Assembly (NCBI RefSeq): GCF_018224885.1
Contig: NZ_JAGTXB010000031.1
Location: 1 to 56,116 of the forward strand
Direction: 5' to 3'
DNA length: 56,116 bases
From: Chitinophaga hostae
GTDB lineage: Bacteria > Bacteroidota > Bacteroidia > Chitinophagales > Chitinophagaceae
Of this stretch, positions 1-9,213 are shown piece by piece. The position numbers were made by a program, and so were the translations under genes. Below the pieces are notes generated by a model. The model was not told the origin of the DNA and ran no database searches. It worked only from the letters and a program-made list of their open reading frames with translations. Positions within the stretch are counted from its first letter, which is position 1. The number at the start of each line of letters is the position of its first letter.

Positions 1-79
1 AAAATATCAAATTGATCTAAAGATTATCATTTGAATATGATGTACCGTCTGGGCTGGTATAACCACATAAAACTGTAAA

Positions 80-117
80 GGGAGCGCCTCATAAGTTTTG
101 AGACGCCCCCTTGCTTT
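80..117. terminator. Probable Rho-independent terminator
   Basis: An imperfect stem (GGGAGCGCCTC at 80-90 with GAGACGCCCCC at 100-110, two mismatched pairs) is followed by a T-rich tract. It would end transcription entering from beyond the left edge of the window. No complete gene lies before it here. Confidence 0.6.
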
Positions 118-150
118 TTTTATTATTGACGGGAACGGTTTTCGGAAAAC

Positions 151-169
151 AGGTAATCTTTTATTACCT
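151..169. promoter_or_regulatory. Dyad upstream of the first membrane regulator gene
   Basis: A perfect 7-bp inverted repeat, AGGTAAT and ATTACCT separated by five bases, lies about 48 bp before the start codon at 217. It could be a binding site or a small RNA hairpin. A single TTAGTGT heptamer, like those in the operators further downstream, occurs at 204-210. The function is inferred from position only. Confidence 0.3.
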
Positions 170-216
170 TGAAGCCCTTAACAACCAGAATAAGCGTATC
201 CCGTTAGTGTTCCACC

Positions 217-2796
217 ATGAATATTTGCTCACATAAAGCCCTTATCGTTTTCGGGGCAGTGATATTTTTTTTTGCAGGCAATTGTTTACCTGTCAGATCG
301 CAAGGTCTGGTTTTCTCCTCCTTTGAGCAGGTGCAGGAGAAAAGGACCTCCCTCGTCCTCAATGGCAGTGAACCACTTTGCCTGGAGGGCAGCTTCGGAC
401 TCTCTTTTAATTTTACTTTCTTCCCGGACCGTAGTGTATACTATGGCTACCTGGTGCGGTTGATCAATCAGCATAATGAACATATAGACCTGATATATAA
501 TCACAAAGACAGGAAATTCAATATTGTTTTTGGTGATGTATTTGCCAATCTCGATTTTCAGCTGGATAGCGCTTTGTTGTATCATCGCTGGAATACCTGC
601 TCTCTTCAATATGATGACCAGCAGATGTTGTCGCTGACGGTGAATGGAAAGCAGCAGGGCCGTAAAAAAATAACGTTACAGGATCAATGCTTCCGGATAT
701 TTTTTGGCGCCTGTCAACTTCAGCATTTCAAAACCACCGACGTGCCGCCCATGCAGTTAAAGGACGTGGCATTATTCCGGGGGAAGAAATTATTTGCATA
801 TTGGCCGCTGAATGAATTGTCCGGAAAAAGCGCGGCAGATAGTCTCCACGGCAGACAAGCCACCGTCAATAATCCGGTATGGGGTACGCCGCTGCACCAG
901 CAATGGCAGCTGTTACAGGCGTTTACGGTAAAAGGTAATGGCAGTTATACTTTTGATCCTTCGGAAGAAGAAATACATATCGTGAGTGTCGACAGCATCT
1001 ATCATTTTCTCCTGCGCGACCGGGGACTGCGGTCCGAAGCACTGATACGGCCGGTGTACCTGTCGGCCGGCTTCCAGTCGATCTGGCATCCCGGCAGCCG
1101 TACCTTATATAGTATACATATTGATCAGCGGGAGCTGTCGGCCTATATACCCGGCGCCCGCAACTGGGATAAGCCCTTTGACTCGGTAGATATCACACAG
1201 TATTGGCAAACCAATAAGTTCATCAATACAAGAGAGAATGCCCTGTATGTCCTTGGCGGCTATGGACAGCTTACCTATAAAAACGGGGTGCAGCGCTGGT
1301 CCTTCGACAATCGCAGCTGGGAGAATATTCCCGTGCAGCAAGCGGACTACAAGCCAAGATATCTTTCTGCACTCGGCACTTCACACGATGGCGACACGGC
1401 GTATATACTTGGAGGTTATGGCAGCGAAACGGGAGAGCAGATGCTGAATCCTAAATACTACTACGACCTGTTGCAGTTCGATGTGAAAAATAAGCGCATA
1501 CAAAAGCGCTTTGCTTTACCGGAGCCCGCAGAGCCATTTGTATTTGCTTCCTCCATGGTTATTGATACAACGGACCACAGTTACTATGCGCTGATGTTTC
1601 CGAACGACCGCTTCCAATCACGGTTGCAGCTGATCAAGGGATCTTTGCTCCGGCCTGAATATCAGCTGGCCGGCGATACTATTCCGTATGCTTTTCTCGA
1701 TAACCGTTCGTCGGCCGACCTGTTCTATTGTCCCCGCACCAACCAGTTAATTGCAGTTACACAACTCATAGAGCGCGATAAATCTACCGGTATCAGGATT
1801 TATTCACTGGCATTTCCACCAGGGCAACTGGCCTTGCTGCCGGACGGCAGCAAACCGGGAACAGGTAGGAAGTGGTGGTGGATCATGGCCGCGATAGTGG
1901 TGGTGGCCGGCGCAGCATATGCATTGATGCGCAGGCGGCAACCGGTAACAGCAACGATGCCCGTACCAGTTGCGGCAGCAATAACGCCGCCCTCCGTGCC
2001 CATTCCGGCGCAGGATCCGGCGCCATTGCAGGAAGTGCCGGAAACAATAACCGCGGCAGAGCCGGAACTCCCGGATAATAAGGCAGCATTACTGTTGTTT
2101 GGTGAGTTCCAGGTACTGGATAAGGATCAAAATTCGCTGACCCATTTATTTTCTCCCTTGCTGAGAGAGATGTTCCTGTTGATCGTGATTCATACCGAAT
2201 GGACCGGCAAAGGCATCTCTTCAGAAAAATTATATGAACTGCTCTGGCATGATAAGTCTGAAAGAGACGCGCGGAATAACCGCTCGGTGAACATGGCGAA
2301 ACTAAAAGGTGTTCTCGAAAAACTGGGTACCGGGATCATCCAGCGGGAAGAAGGCCGTTGGAAATTGCAATATGATCCCGCCTTGCTGTGGATTGACCTG
2401 GCCGACTTCAGCCGGCTCGTAAAAAACGGCACGCCGGGAAATCACCGCCTGACCGCATTACTGAAAATTGTAAACGAAGGTACTTTCCTGTACCGCACCG
2501 AATATTCCTGGCTGGAAGACATCAAGTCGGACATCTCTTCCAAAGCGCTGGATGTATTATTAATGGAAGTAAATCACCTGCCTGTATCAGCAGGACCAGA
2601 AACCTATGTTGCCATCGCCAATGCTGTTTTTGTTTTTGACCCTATCCATGAAGAGGCGCTTCGTATAAAATGTAAGCATCTTATCCAACTGGGTAAGTTG
2701 TCGTTGGCCCATACAGTTTATGAAAAATTTTCAAAAGATTACCGTCACATGTATGGCGAAGCATTTGCGATAAGCTTCCAGGAAATCATCGCCTGA
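217..2796 (+). CDS. Membrane-spanning LamG/kelch sensor with SARP-like DNA-binding output
   Basis: 859 aa. An N-terminal signal sequence (about 1-29) is followed by a concanavalin/LamG-like beta sandwich (about 30-230) that includes a YWPLNE segment. A kelch-like stretch follows, with LYVLGGYG and AYILGGYG blades (about 330-540), then one membrane helix (about 552-573, WWWIMAAIVVV) and a Pro/Ala-rich linker. The C-terminal third starts LLLFGEFQVLD and has a winged-helix domain (about 625-715, with GKGISSEKLYELLW and ARNNRSVNMAKLK) plus a helical BTAD/TPR-like tail. The domain order predicts that an exported glycan or protein signal controls a cytoplasmic transcription factor in a single polypeptide. 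It has a full-length paralogue at 15659 and sits 154 bp upstream of a SusC gene, where Bacteroidota often place the regulator of a glycan locus. Domain calls come from reading the sequence; the regulatory role is inferred. Annotation pipelines may call it a galactose oxidase/kelch protein. Confidence 0.75.
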   Translation: MNICSHKALIVFGAVIFFFAGNCLPVRSQGLVFSSFEQVQEKRTSLVLNGSEPLCLEGSFGLSFNFTFFPDRSVYYGYLVRLINQHNEHIDLIYNHKDRKFNIVFGDVFANLDFQLDSALLYHRWNTCSLQYDDQQMLSLTVNGKQQGRKKITLQDQCFRIFFGACQLQHFKTTDVPPMQLKDVALFRGKKLFAYWPLNELSGKSAADSLHGRQATVNNPVWGTPLHQQWQLLQAFTVKGNGSYTFDPSEEEIHIVSVDSIYHFLLRDRGLRSEALIRPVYLSAGFQSIWHPGSRTLYSIHIDQRELSAYIPGARNWDKPFDSVDITQYWQTNKFINTRENALYVLGGYGQLTYKNGVQRWSFDNRSWENIPVQQADYKPRYLSALGTSHDGDTAYILGGYGSETGEQMLNPKYYYDLLQFDVKNKRIQKRFALPEPAEPFVFASSMVIDTTDHSYYALMFPNDRFQSRLQLIKGSLLRPEYQLAGDTIPYAFLDNRSSADLFYCPRTNQLIAVTQLIERDKSTGIRIYSLAFPPGQLALLPDGSKPGTGRKWWWIMAAIVVVAGAAYALMRRRQPVTATMPVPVAAAITPPSVPIPAQDPAPLQEVPETITAAEPELPDNKAALLLFGEFQVLDKDQNSLTHLFSPLLREMFLLIVIHTEWTGKGISSEKLYELLWHDKSERDARNNRSVNMAKLKGVLEKLGTGIIQREEGRWKLQYDPALLWIDLADFSRLVKNGTPGNHRLTALLKIVNEGTFLYRTEYSWLEDIKSDISSKALDVLLMEVNHLPVSAGPETYVAIANAVFVFDPIHEEALRIKCKHLIQLGKLSLAHTVYEKFSKDYRHMYGEAFAISFQEIIA

Positions 2797-2832
2797 TGAC
2801 CTTTTTTCGTCTTTTCTAAAAAAAATACCGGG

Positions 2833-2893
2833 ATTAATAGCGCATTAATGCGATCGTTAATGGATTCATTAGCGTGTAGATCATTGTTTTGCA
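2833..2893 (+). promoter_or_regulatory. SARP-type direct-repeat operator and -7 box of SusC-1
   Basis: Four direct heptamers, TTAATAG (2834), TTAATGC (2845), TTAATGG (2857) and TTAGCGT (2869), recur at 11-12 bp, one helical turn. A TTTTGCA box (TTGCA at 2889-2893) begins 20 bp after the last repeat start and is a plausible Bacteroidota -7 element. The repeats occupy the region where a -33 element would lie, as expected for an activator-dependent promoter. The same arrangement recurs at 18469 and 23041. Confidence 0.6.
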
Positions 2894-2950
2894 TAAAAAT
2901 TCCACGATTCCCCGTTTATTTTTTAACCGTTAATTATCAATCAATTAATT

Positions 2951-5900
2951 ATGAGATTCTGCTTGCCAGTCTTGCTCTTGCTCTGTTTTTCGCAGGCAAT
3001 GGCACAGCGAACCCTTATCAAGGGGAGAGCTACTGATGACAAAAACAACCCTTTGCCTGGAGTAAGCATCCTGGTAAAAGGTACCCACAATGGAGTGGCC
3101 ACCACGGAAGACGGTACCTTTGCGATGTATGTAACTGATCCGCAAAAAACTATTTTACGGGCCAGCATGACCGGCTACGAAAGCCAGGAAATTACCCTTA
3201 ACGGGAGAACCGCCGTACAGTTCCTGCTAAAAACATCGGCCATCAATTTAAAAAATGTGGTCATTGCCGGCGCGCTTGGATTGAACCGGCAAAAGAAATC
3301 TATCGGTTATGCCGCTCAGTCGGTGAACCCCGAAAACCTTACGGAGCAAGAGACCTGAACATCGTTAACGGGTTGGCCGGTAAAGTAGCGGGTCTGCAGG
3401 TAACCACCACCGGGCAACCCGGATCTTCCAGCCGTGTGGTGATCCGCGGGGAAAACTCCATGACCCAGAACAACCAGCCACTTTGGGTGGTAGACGGGGT
3501 GCCCATCAACAACGATATGGGCGAGAACGCAGGCGACCGGCTGGACTTTGGTAATGGCGCCGCCGATCTGAACCCTGATGATGTGGAGTCGATCACCGTT
3601 TTACAGGGACCTAATGCTGCTGCTTTATATGGCTCCAGGGCGGCGAATGGCGCCATCCTGGTAGTGACCAAAAAAGGAAAGATAGAAGATTCCAACCTGG
3701 GCATCGCTATTAATCAAAATACTTTATTTAATACCATCACAGAATTTCCGGCTTACCAGAATGTATACGGAGAAGGTGGCAATGGGTTCCTGGTAGGAAA
3801 TGGGAACAACATTGTAGCAGGTACCGGCGCCGTGCGTATGGGTACCAATGGTTCGTCGTGGGGTATGCCTATGCTGGGGCAACCGTATAACGACTTCAAC
3901 GGAAAGCCGGTAGCGGGCGGCTACTCACCTCAACCAGGCAACATTACCTCCTTCTATAAAACCAGTGTAACCAACGCCTCTGGTATTTCTATCAGCAAGG
4001 CCGATGCGGTTTCGGCTTTCCGCTTGTCTTACACTTTCACCAACAGCGACGATGTACTGAAAAACCAGAATATTATCAAGCGGCACAACGTGGCCCTCTC
4101 CGCCAGCCGTAAACTGGGCAGCATCTTCAGCATCGACACCAGGATAACGTATACCAACCAGGGCACAAAGAACCGTACCTACCGCAACCTGGATCCGTCC
4201 AGCCCGATGGCGGCTTACGTATACATGCCCCGCAGTTTAAATATAAATGCGCTTTCCCCGTGGGCAGATGCCAACGGCAATTCCGTTACCTATGGTTCGG
4301 TAAACAATACCGAAAACCCGCTATGGATGTTGTATGAAAATCAGAACGAAGATACCCGCAACAGGATCCTGGGCGGTATCACGGCAACGGCTAAACTGAG
4401 TAATCATCTGAGCTTCCGCTTACAGGCATCAACCGATATCGCTGTCTCCGGTTTTTACCAGTATAAGGAACTGGGTGGCCTGAAAACGCCGCTGGGATAC
4501 TATTCCAACGCTTCGCAGAACAACCAGATGTGGGATTACCAGGGTATGTTCATGTATAATAATAAGCTGGGCAAATCCTTTACGCTCTCTGCTAACGTGG
4601 GGGCTGAGTATACTACCACCAATAACCTCAACAGGGGAGCGAATGTATCCTCGCTGCTGGTACATGATATGCCCAGCATACAAAACAGCAACGCATTTCC
4701 TTTCGCGTTTGAAACAAAGGTGCGTTCAAATGTGCAATCGATTTATGGTAATGCCACGCTCGGATTCAGGGACTTCCTGTTTTTAGATATAACAGGTCGT
4801 AACGACTGGTCATCTACTTTACCGGTTGCCAACAGTTCATTTTTCTATCCATCCCTGAGCGGCAGTTTTGTGTTTTCCAATTTCCTGCCGGAAAACAGTG
4901 TACTGAATTATGGTAAGCTGAGAGCATCTGTTGCCCAGGTGGGTAATGCAGCACCACCGCAATCGCTGGTCACTACATACGCCTATGGTGGCTTGTTCCA
5001 GGGCAACCCATATCTCAACTACGGCAACGGCAACCAGTTGAACAATGGTGCACTAATGCCGGAAAAAACATTTTCCCGTGAAGCGGGGCTGGAACTGGCC
5101 TTCTTTAAAAGCCGTCTCCAGTTAACCACTAACGTGTATCAATCCAACACGACTAACCAGATCATCAAGGCCCAGATACCCGTGGAAACAGGATTCTCCA
5201 CCCGTGTGATGAATGCCGGTGAAATGCGAAACAGGGGAGTAGAGGTTTCTGTGAACGCAGTAGCCATCCAGTCGAAAAAATTAAGATGGAATGTGCTGGC
5301 CAACTGGTCAATGAACCGTAATACCGTGCTTTCGCTGGCGCCGGGTATCGACAAACTGGCATTGGGCACCAACCTGGGGGCTACCGTAAATGCCATTGTA
5401 GGCCAGCCTTATGGCCAGCTAACAGGCAATGCACCTTACCGGAGCCACGATACTTTACTGGTTAATCCTTCCAATGGCAGAACCATCGCAGATCCGAACG
5501 TGCTGCTGGGTAATTTCCATCCCGACTGGATAGGATCACTGGGCGCTAATTTTAAGTATGGCAACTTTGATCTGTCGTTTCTCTTCACCGTAAAATGGGG
5601 TGGAGTTATTTACTCCGCTTCGTATGGTCGCGCCAACTTCGCCGGAAATACCGTGGCCAGTTTATATGGCCGCGATGAATTCCTGATGAGCAATGTGATA
5701 CTGGGCGAAAATGACCAGGAGCGTATGGGCAACGGGCAGGCCATCAGCACCGGCACCACACCTTATGCAGATGCCGGCCGGCCAAAAGGAGCCCGGTATC
5801 CGGATGCATATTTCCCCCTGGTGGATAAAACAGGTAAATATATTCTTGACAAAGATGGCCGTATGCAGCCCGGTGTAAAAAGCAGTATCTGGATGAATCC

Positions 5901-6201
5901 TACCACCTACAATTCTGATATGGTGCTCAATAACACACCGGCTATCACTTACAACGCCAGTAATATTAAACTGAGTGAGCTGATATTTGGCTATTCCATT
6001 CCCACGCGGATCTTAACAGGTACTCCTTTTAAAACCACCCGTCTTGCGTTTGTAGGCAGAAACCTTTGGACACTATTTAAACATACGCCACAGGGCATTG
6101 ATCCGGAAGCGGCCAATACCACCGGCAATGCACAGGGTATTGAGTCCGGGGGGTCTTTCCCTTACGCGATTTATGGATTTGACCTGAAAGTAACTTTTTA
6201 A
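2951..6201 (+). pseudogene. SusC/RagA-type TonB-dependent receptor, split by a 1-bp frameshift
   Basis: The first part (2951-3358) has a signal peptide (MRFCLPVLLLLCFSQAMAQ) and a carboxypeptidase-regulatory-like beta domain (GRATDDKNNPLPGVSILVKG), then ends at a TGA just after the NPENLTE segment. The missing continuation (ARDLNIVNGLAGKVAGLQV) is in frame -1 from about 3346, and the next open stretch from 3373 to 6201 encodes the plug (ALYGSRAANGAILVVTKKG) and the whole beta-barrel. One missing G near 3346 explains everything, and the rest of the frame is intact. The intact protein would be an outer-membrane glycan transporter working with the SusD lipoprotein encoded next to it. This is either a recent loss of function or a base-calling error; no slippery heptamer supports programmed frameshifting. 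Confidence 0.85.
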
Positions 6202-7992
6202 ATGAGCAACATGAAAGCAGCAATTATATTTTCTTTTATCGTGATGATGTGCTGGAGTTGTACCAGGGATTTCACCAACCTGAACACAGATCCCACACAG
6301 TTTACAAAAGCCTCGCCGGAAGCAGGCATCCTTGCAGCAGTGAAAAACCTGAATACGCAGATGGCGAATTACAATACCAGCAAATACTGGGACCTGGGTC
6401 ATTTGCTGTGCCAGCAGGCCAACAGGTATGACGTAACTGACGCGGGTTTGTGGCAAACCATGTACCAGGGAGTGCTGGGTAACCTGCAACAGGCAGAGCT
6501 GAACTACGGAAAAGATTCGGCCTTTAACAACAGGGTACAGATTGCCCGGATACTTAAGGCCTATGCCTATTCCATCCTTGCCGGTAACTATGGCCCGGTG
6601 CCCTTAACACAGGCCAATGATCCGGAACATCTCTCCGCCATTAAATTCGACAATGAGGATTCCGTGTACAGTTATGTGCTGTCTACCTTAAAAGATGCTG
6701 CCGGCAAAATAAAACTTGGTGGCGATAAAATGGCCTATGATGTAATTTACAACGGCAACCTCCAGAACTGGGCAAAGTTTGCAAATACCCTGCGGTTAAA
6801 GATTGCACTCCAGTGTATGAAAAATATGGGAACAGTAGCCACCGATCATATCAGGGATGTGATGAGCGCAGAAACCAGTACTATCGCGAGTGAAACGGAA
6901 ACGGCGAAGATGAATTTTGAAAATGTGAACGGCAACGAAAACCCTTATTTCGTTAAGTATATCAAAGGTAATGGCTACTTCCCCTACAATCCAACAGCAA
7001 CAGGGCAGGCGCCCAAGCTGAGTGAATATATGCTCACACTTTTCAGATCCTATAGTGATCCCAGGTTATCCGTATATTATGATACGGTGCCACTGGCCAA
7101 CCGACTGTTGCTAACGGATACGCTGACCAGTGACCTGGACGATTCGCTCCGGGTAGTAAGTTACCCTGTTCCCTACCTGGGACAACCAAAGGCGGGTACT
7201 AAGTTAGCCGGCTGGACTAACCTCGCAGGCCTGGCCGATGTGGTGGGTAGTGCTGATATCAAAAGCTATTCAAATGCCAACCCGGTGATCTATCAACCCA
7301 ACAGGCCATTCATCATGCTATCTTATGGAGAAGCACTTTTCCTGAAAGCTGAAGCGGCCAAACTGGGCTATGGTGGCGCCATGTCGCCGGAGCAATATTA
7401 CTATGCAGGCATCGATGCCAACTTTGCTTACTGGGGTATCAACAGCGCTTTGCGGGATGCTTATAAGGCGAGAGATGGTATTAAGTGGGGAACAAAAGGG
7501 AAAGGATTTAATAACTACCTGGGTCTTGTGAATACCGACATCCCGCAGGATGATAATTATAAAATATGGACACAGCGCTGGCTGAATTACTTCCCCGATG
7601 GCGGCTTCGACTGCTGGTGCCTGGAACGGAGAACATGGGTATTTAACCTGCCGCCTCATACCAATCCCGGTGGAAACGCTACCTATTCGCCTAATCCCAC
7701 TTACTCCGATGTACCGGGCAGGGCTTCCTATCCTGTTTCAGTGGTGAACCTTAATCCTGCAGGATACCAGGGTGCATTGGAAGCATTAGGTACCGCGCGT
7801 ATCGACGATTACGATATCTACCAGGAGCTGCACTTTGCAAAACATCGCGAAATACCGGATTGGAGTAACGCCAATGCAACGTACGATTATGCTTTTCTGC
7901 GGAAATGGTATGGTACCAGCATCCAGTCGTTGCAGGCAGCCGCGGAAGCTAATGGCTTCAAATACACTATCAGTCAGACTTATCGTCCATAA
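6202..7992 (+). CDS. SusD/RagB-like outer-membrane lipoprotein (SusD-like_2 type)
   Basis: 596 aa. It starts directly after the SusC stop codon, so the two genes are an operon. The lipoprotein signal ends ...MMCWSC, giving a lipidated cysteine at about residue 20. The segment NLQNWAKFANTLRLKIAL is typical of the SusD/RagB outer-membrane lipoprotein family 2 rather than of classical SusD. The partner protein captures glycan at the surface and closes over the SusC pore like a lid. It appears full length and intact, although the SusC reading frame in front of it is broken. The substrate is inferred from the glycoside hydrolase encoded next. Confidence 0.9.
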   Translation: MSNMKAAIIFSFIVMMCWSCTRDFTNLNTDPTQFTKASPEAGILAAVKNLNTQMANYNTSKYWDLGHLLCQQANRYDVTDAGLWQTMYQGVLGNLQQAELNYGKDSAFNNRVQIARILKAYAYSILAGNYGPVPLTQANDPEHLSAIKFDNEDSVYSYVLSTLKDAAGKIKLGGDKMAYDVIYNGNLQNWAKFANTLRLKIALQCMKNMGTVATDHIRDVMSAETSTIASETETAKMNFENVNGNENPYFVKYIKGNGYFPYNPTATGQAPKLSEYMLTLFRSYSDPRLSVYYDTVPLANRLLLTDTLTSDLDDSLRVVSYPVPYLGQPKAGTKLAGWTNLAGLADVVGSADIKSYSNANPVIYQPNRPFIMLSYGEALFLKAEAAKLGYGGAMSPEQYYYAGIDANFAYWGINSALRDAYKARDGIKWGTKGKGFNNYLGLVNTDIPQDDNYKIWTQRWLNYFPDGGFDCWCLERRTWVFNLPPHTNPGGNATYSPNPTYSDVPGRASYPVSVVNLNPAGYQGALEALGTARIDDYDIYQELHFAKHREIPDWSNANATYDYAFLRKWYGTSIQSLQAAAEANGFKYTISQTYRP

Positions 7993-8004
7993 AATAATGT
8001 AATC

Positions 8005-9111
8005 ATGAAACGTTTCAATATACTTTTTGCTGCTGCGCTGTGCCTGTCGTTGTATGCATGTAAGAAAGATATGACAGGCCCTTCTGTGGATGATAGTATC
8101 CTGAATTATAAAATTGAGGAAATACCTGTTACACAGGATTATGTGGTAGGTGCATTTTACTACAGCTTTGGCGGTTGGAATGCGGCTGTCAAGGAAGAAC
8201 CGGTGGCGGGTAAATACAGTTATCCAAACGGTAAGCTCACTGCCGGCGTGATGTCGCAGCATATCAATTTTGGTGTGAAAGGAGGTCTCGACTATTTTGT
8301 TTTTTCATTTCGCTCGCCCAACAGGGACGCCAATAATTTTAAGTCGGATTCCACAGTGATCAGGACTTTTATCGATAATAACGGTGAAGGCAAAATGAAA
8401 TTTGCTATGATGTATAATTTCTCCACCGGTTCCTATGGCCTGAGCGCCACCAACCCGCTGGAAAAAGATAAAGTAAAGCTGGAGCAGTTTTTCCAGGACT
8501 TCAACAGGGTAGTACCTTATCTGAAAGATCCGGGCTACATGAAAGTAGATGGTAAGCCTATGATATACATTCAGAATGCGCAGGTGCTCTATTCTGATAA
8601 CAATAAGGCGATTTATGATACGCTGAGAAGCCGCCTGGGTGCACTTGGCATACAGGCATATATAGTAGGTATGCAGGATCGCTGGACGCCGCCTGCCCGC
8701 TACCAGATCCGTTTCCAGGGTTGTGTGGATGCTGTATATCACCAGTCGTTCAGTTCGCAGCCCAACAACTGGGATCGCTGGTATGTATTACCGCAGGCAA
8801 TAGATCAGAACTGGAAATATTCAAAGGAATATTTTGCGCAAAATTTTGGAGCGGATTATATCCCGAATATCACACCTGCATATAACTGGCTCATTACAAA
8901 TCCAACCAGTACCAATCCGAATTATCCGCGTTCCGACAGTGGCGCGTTATTCAAACAGCTTTGTAATGTAGCCAAGAAAAATGCGAGTGGTAAAACGAGA
9001 CTGATCATGATCGACTCGTTTAACAACTGGCAGGAAGATATGCAGCTGGAGCCGGCATTGAGCTATGGGGAGCTGTACCTCGATATTGTAAAGAAGCAAT
9101 TTAAAAAATGA
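8005..9111 (+). CDS. Lipoprotein, GH99/GH71/WbsX-like glycoside hydrolase
   Basis: 368 aa, 12 bp after the SusD gene. A lipoprotein signal (LCLSLYAC) precedes VGAFYYSFGGWN, which matches the start of the GH99/WbsX-type (beta/alpha)8 barrel, where a YYPWY-like motif is usual. Near the C-terminus (about 334-350) DSFNNWQED..LEPA aligns by eye with the WNEW-E---LEP signature of WbsX and GH99-like enzymes. GH99 enzymes are endo-acting alpha-mannosidases or mannanases, so an alpha-mannan or N-glycan substrate is plausible, and the GH92 enzyme encoded at 27824 points the same way. It is probably tethered in the outer membrane or periplasm. The family level is fairly safe; the exact family and substrate are inference. 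Confidence 0.7.
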   Translation: MKRFNILFAAALCLSLYACKKDMTGPSVDDSILNYKIEEIPVTQDYVVGAFYYSFGGWNAAVKEEPVAGKYSYPNGKLTAGVMSQHINFGVKGGLDYFVFSFRSPNRDANNFKSDSTVIRTFIDNNGEGKMKFAMMYNFSTGSYGLSATNPLEKDKVKLEQFFQDFNRVVPYLKDPGYMKVDGKPMIYIQNAQVLYSDNNKAIYDTLRSRLGALGIQAYIVGMQDRWTPPARYQIRFQGCVDAVYHQSFSSQPNNWDRWYVLPQAIDQNWKYSKEYFAQNFGADYIPNITPAYNWLITNPTSTNPNYPRSDSGALFKQLCNVAKKNASGKTRLIMIDSFNNWQEDMQLEPALSYGELYLDIVKKQFKK

Positions 9112-9130
9112 CCCTATACCTGATGCCCAT

Positions 9131-9200
9131 AGCATCGTGGAAGATGCTCTTTTGATCACGTAATAATAGAAGGGGCTGATCTGCAGCCCCTTGTTTTTTT
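9131..9200. terminator. Terminator pair between converging genes
   Basis: The strong hairpin AGGGGCTG (9171-9178) with CAGCCCCT is followed by TTGTTTTTTT and ends the SusC-SusD-hydrolase operon. A weaker hairpin, AGCATC with GATGCT and CTTTT, lies just before it at 9131-9152. The reverse-strand gene at 9214 converges on this site. Confidence 0.8.
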
Positions 9201-9213
9201 ATTAGCTTGTTTA

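Noticed and set aside
1..78. Possible 3' end of a CDS reading MMYRLGWYNHIKL before the stop at 76-78
   Set aside because: An in-frame stop occurs at 13-15 and nothing upstream is available, so a gene cannot be supported.
3340..3375. Programmed -1 frameshifting in SusC-1
   Set aside because: No X-XXY-YYZ slippery heptamer or obvious downstream stem is present; a plain 1-bp deletion or base-calling error explains the break.
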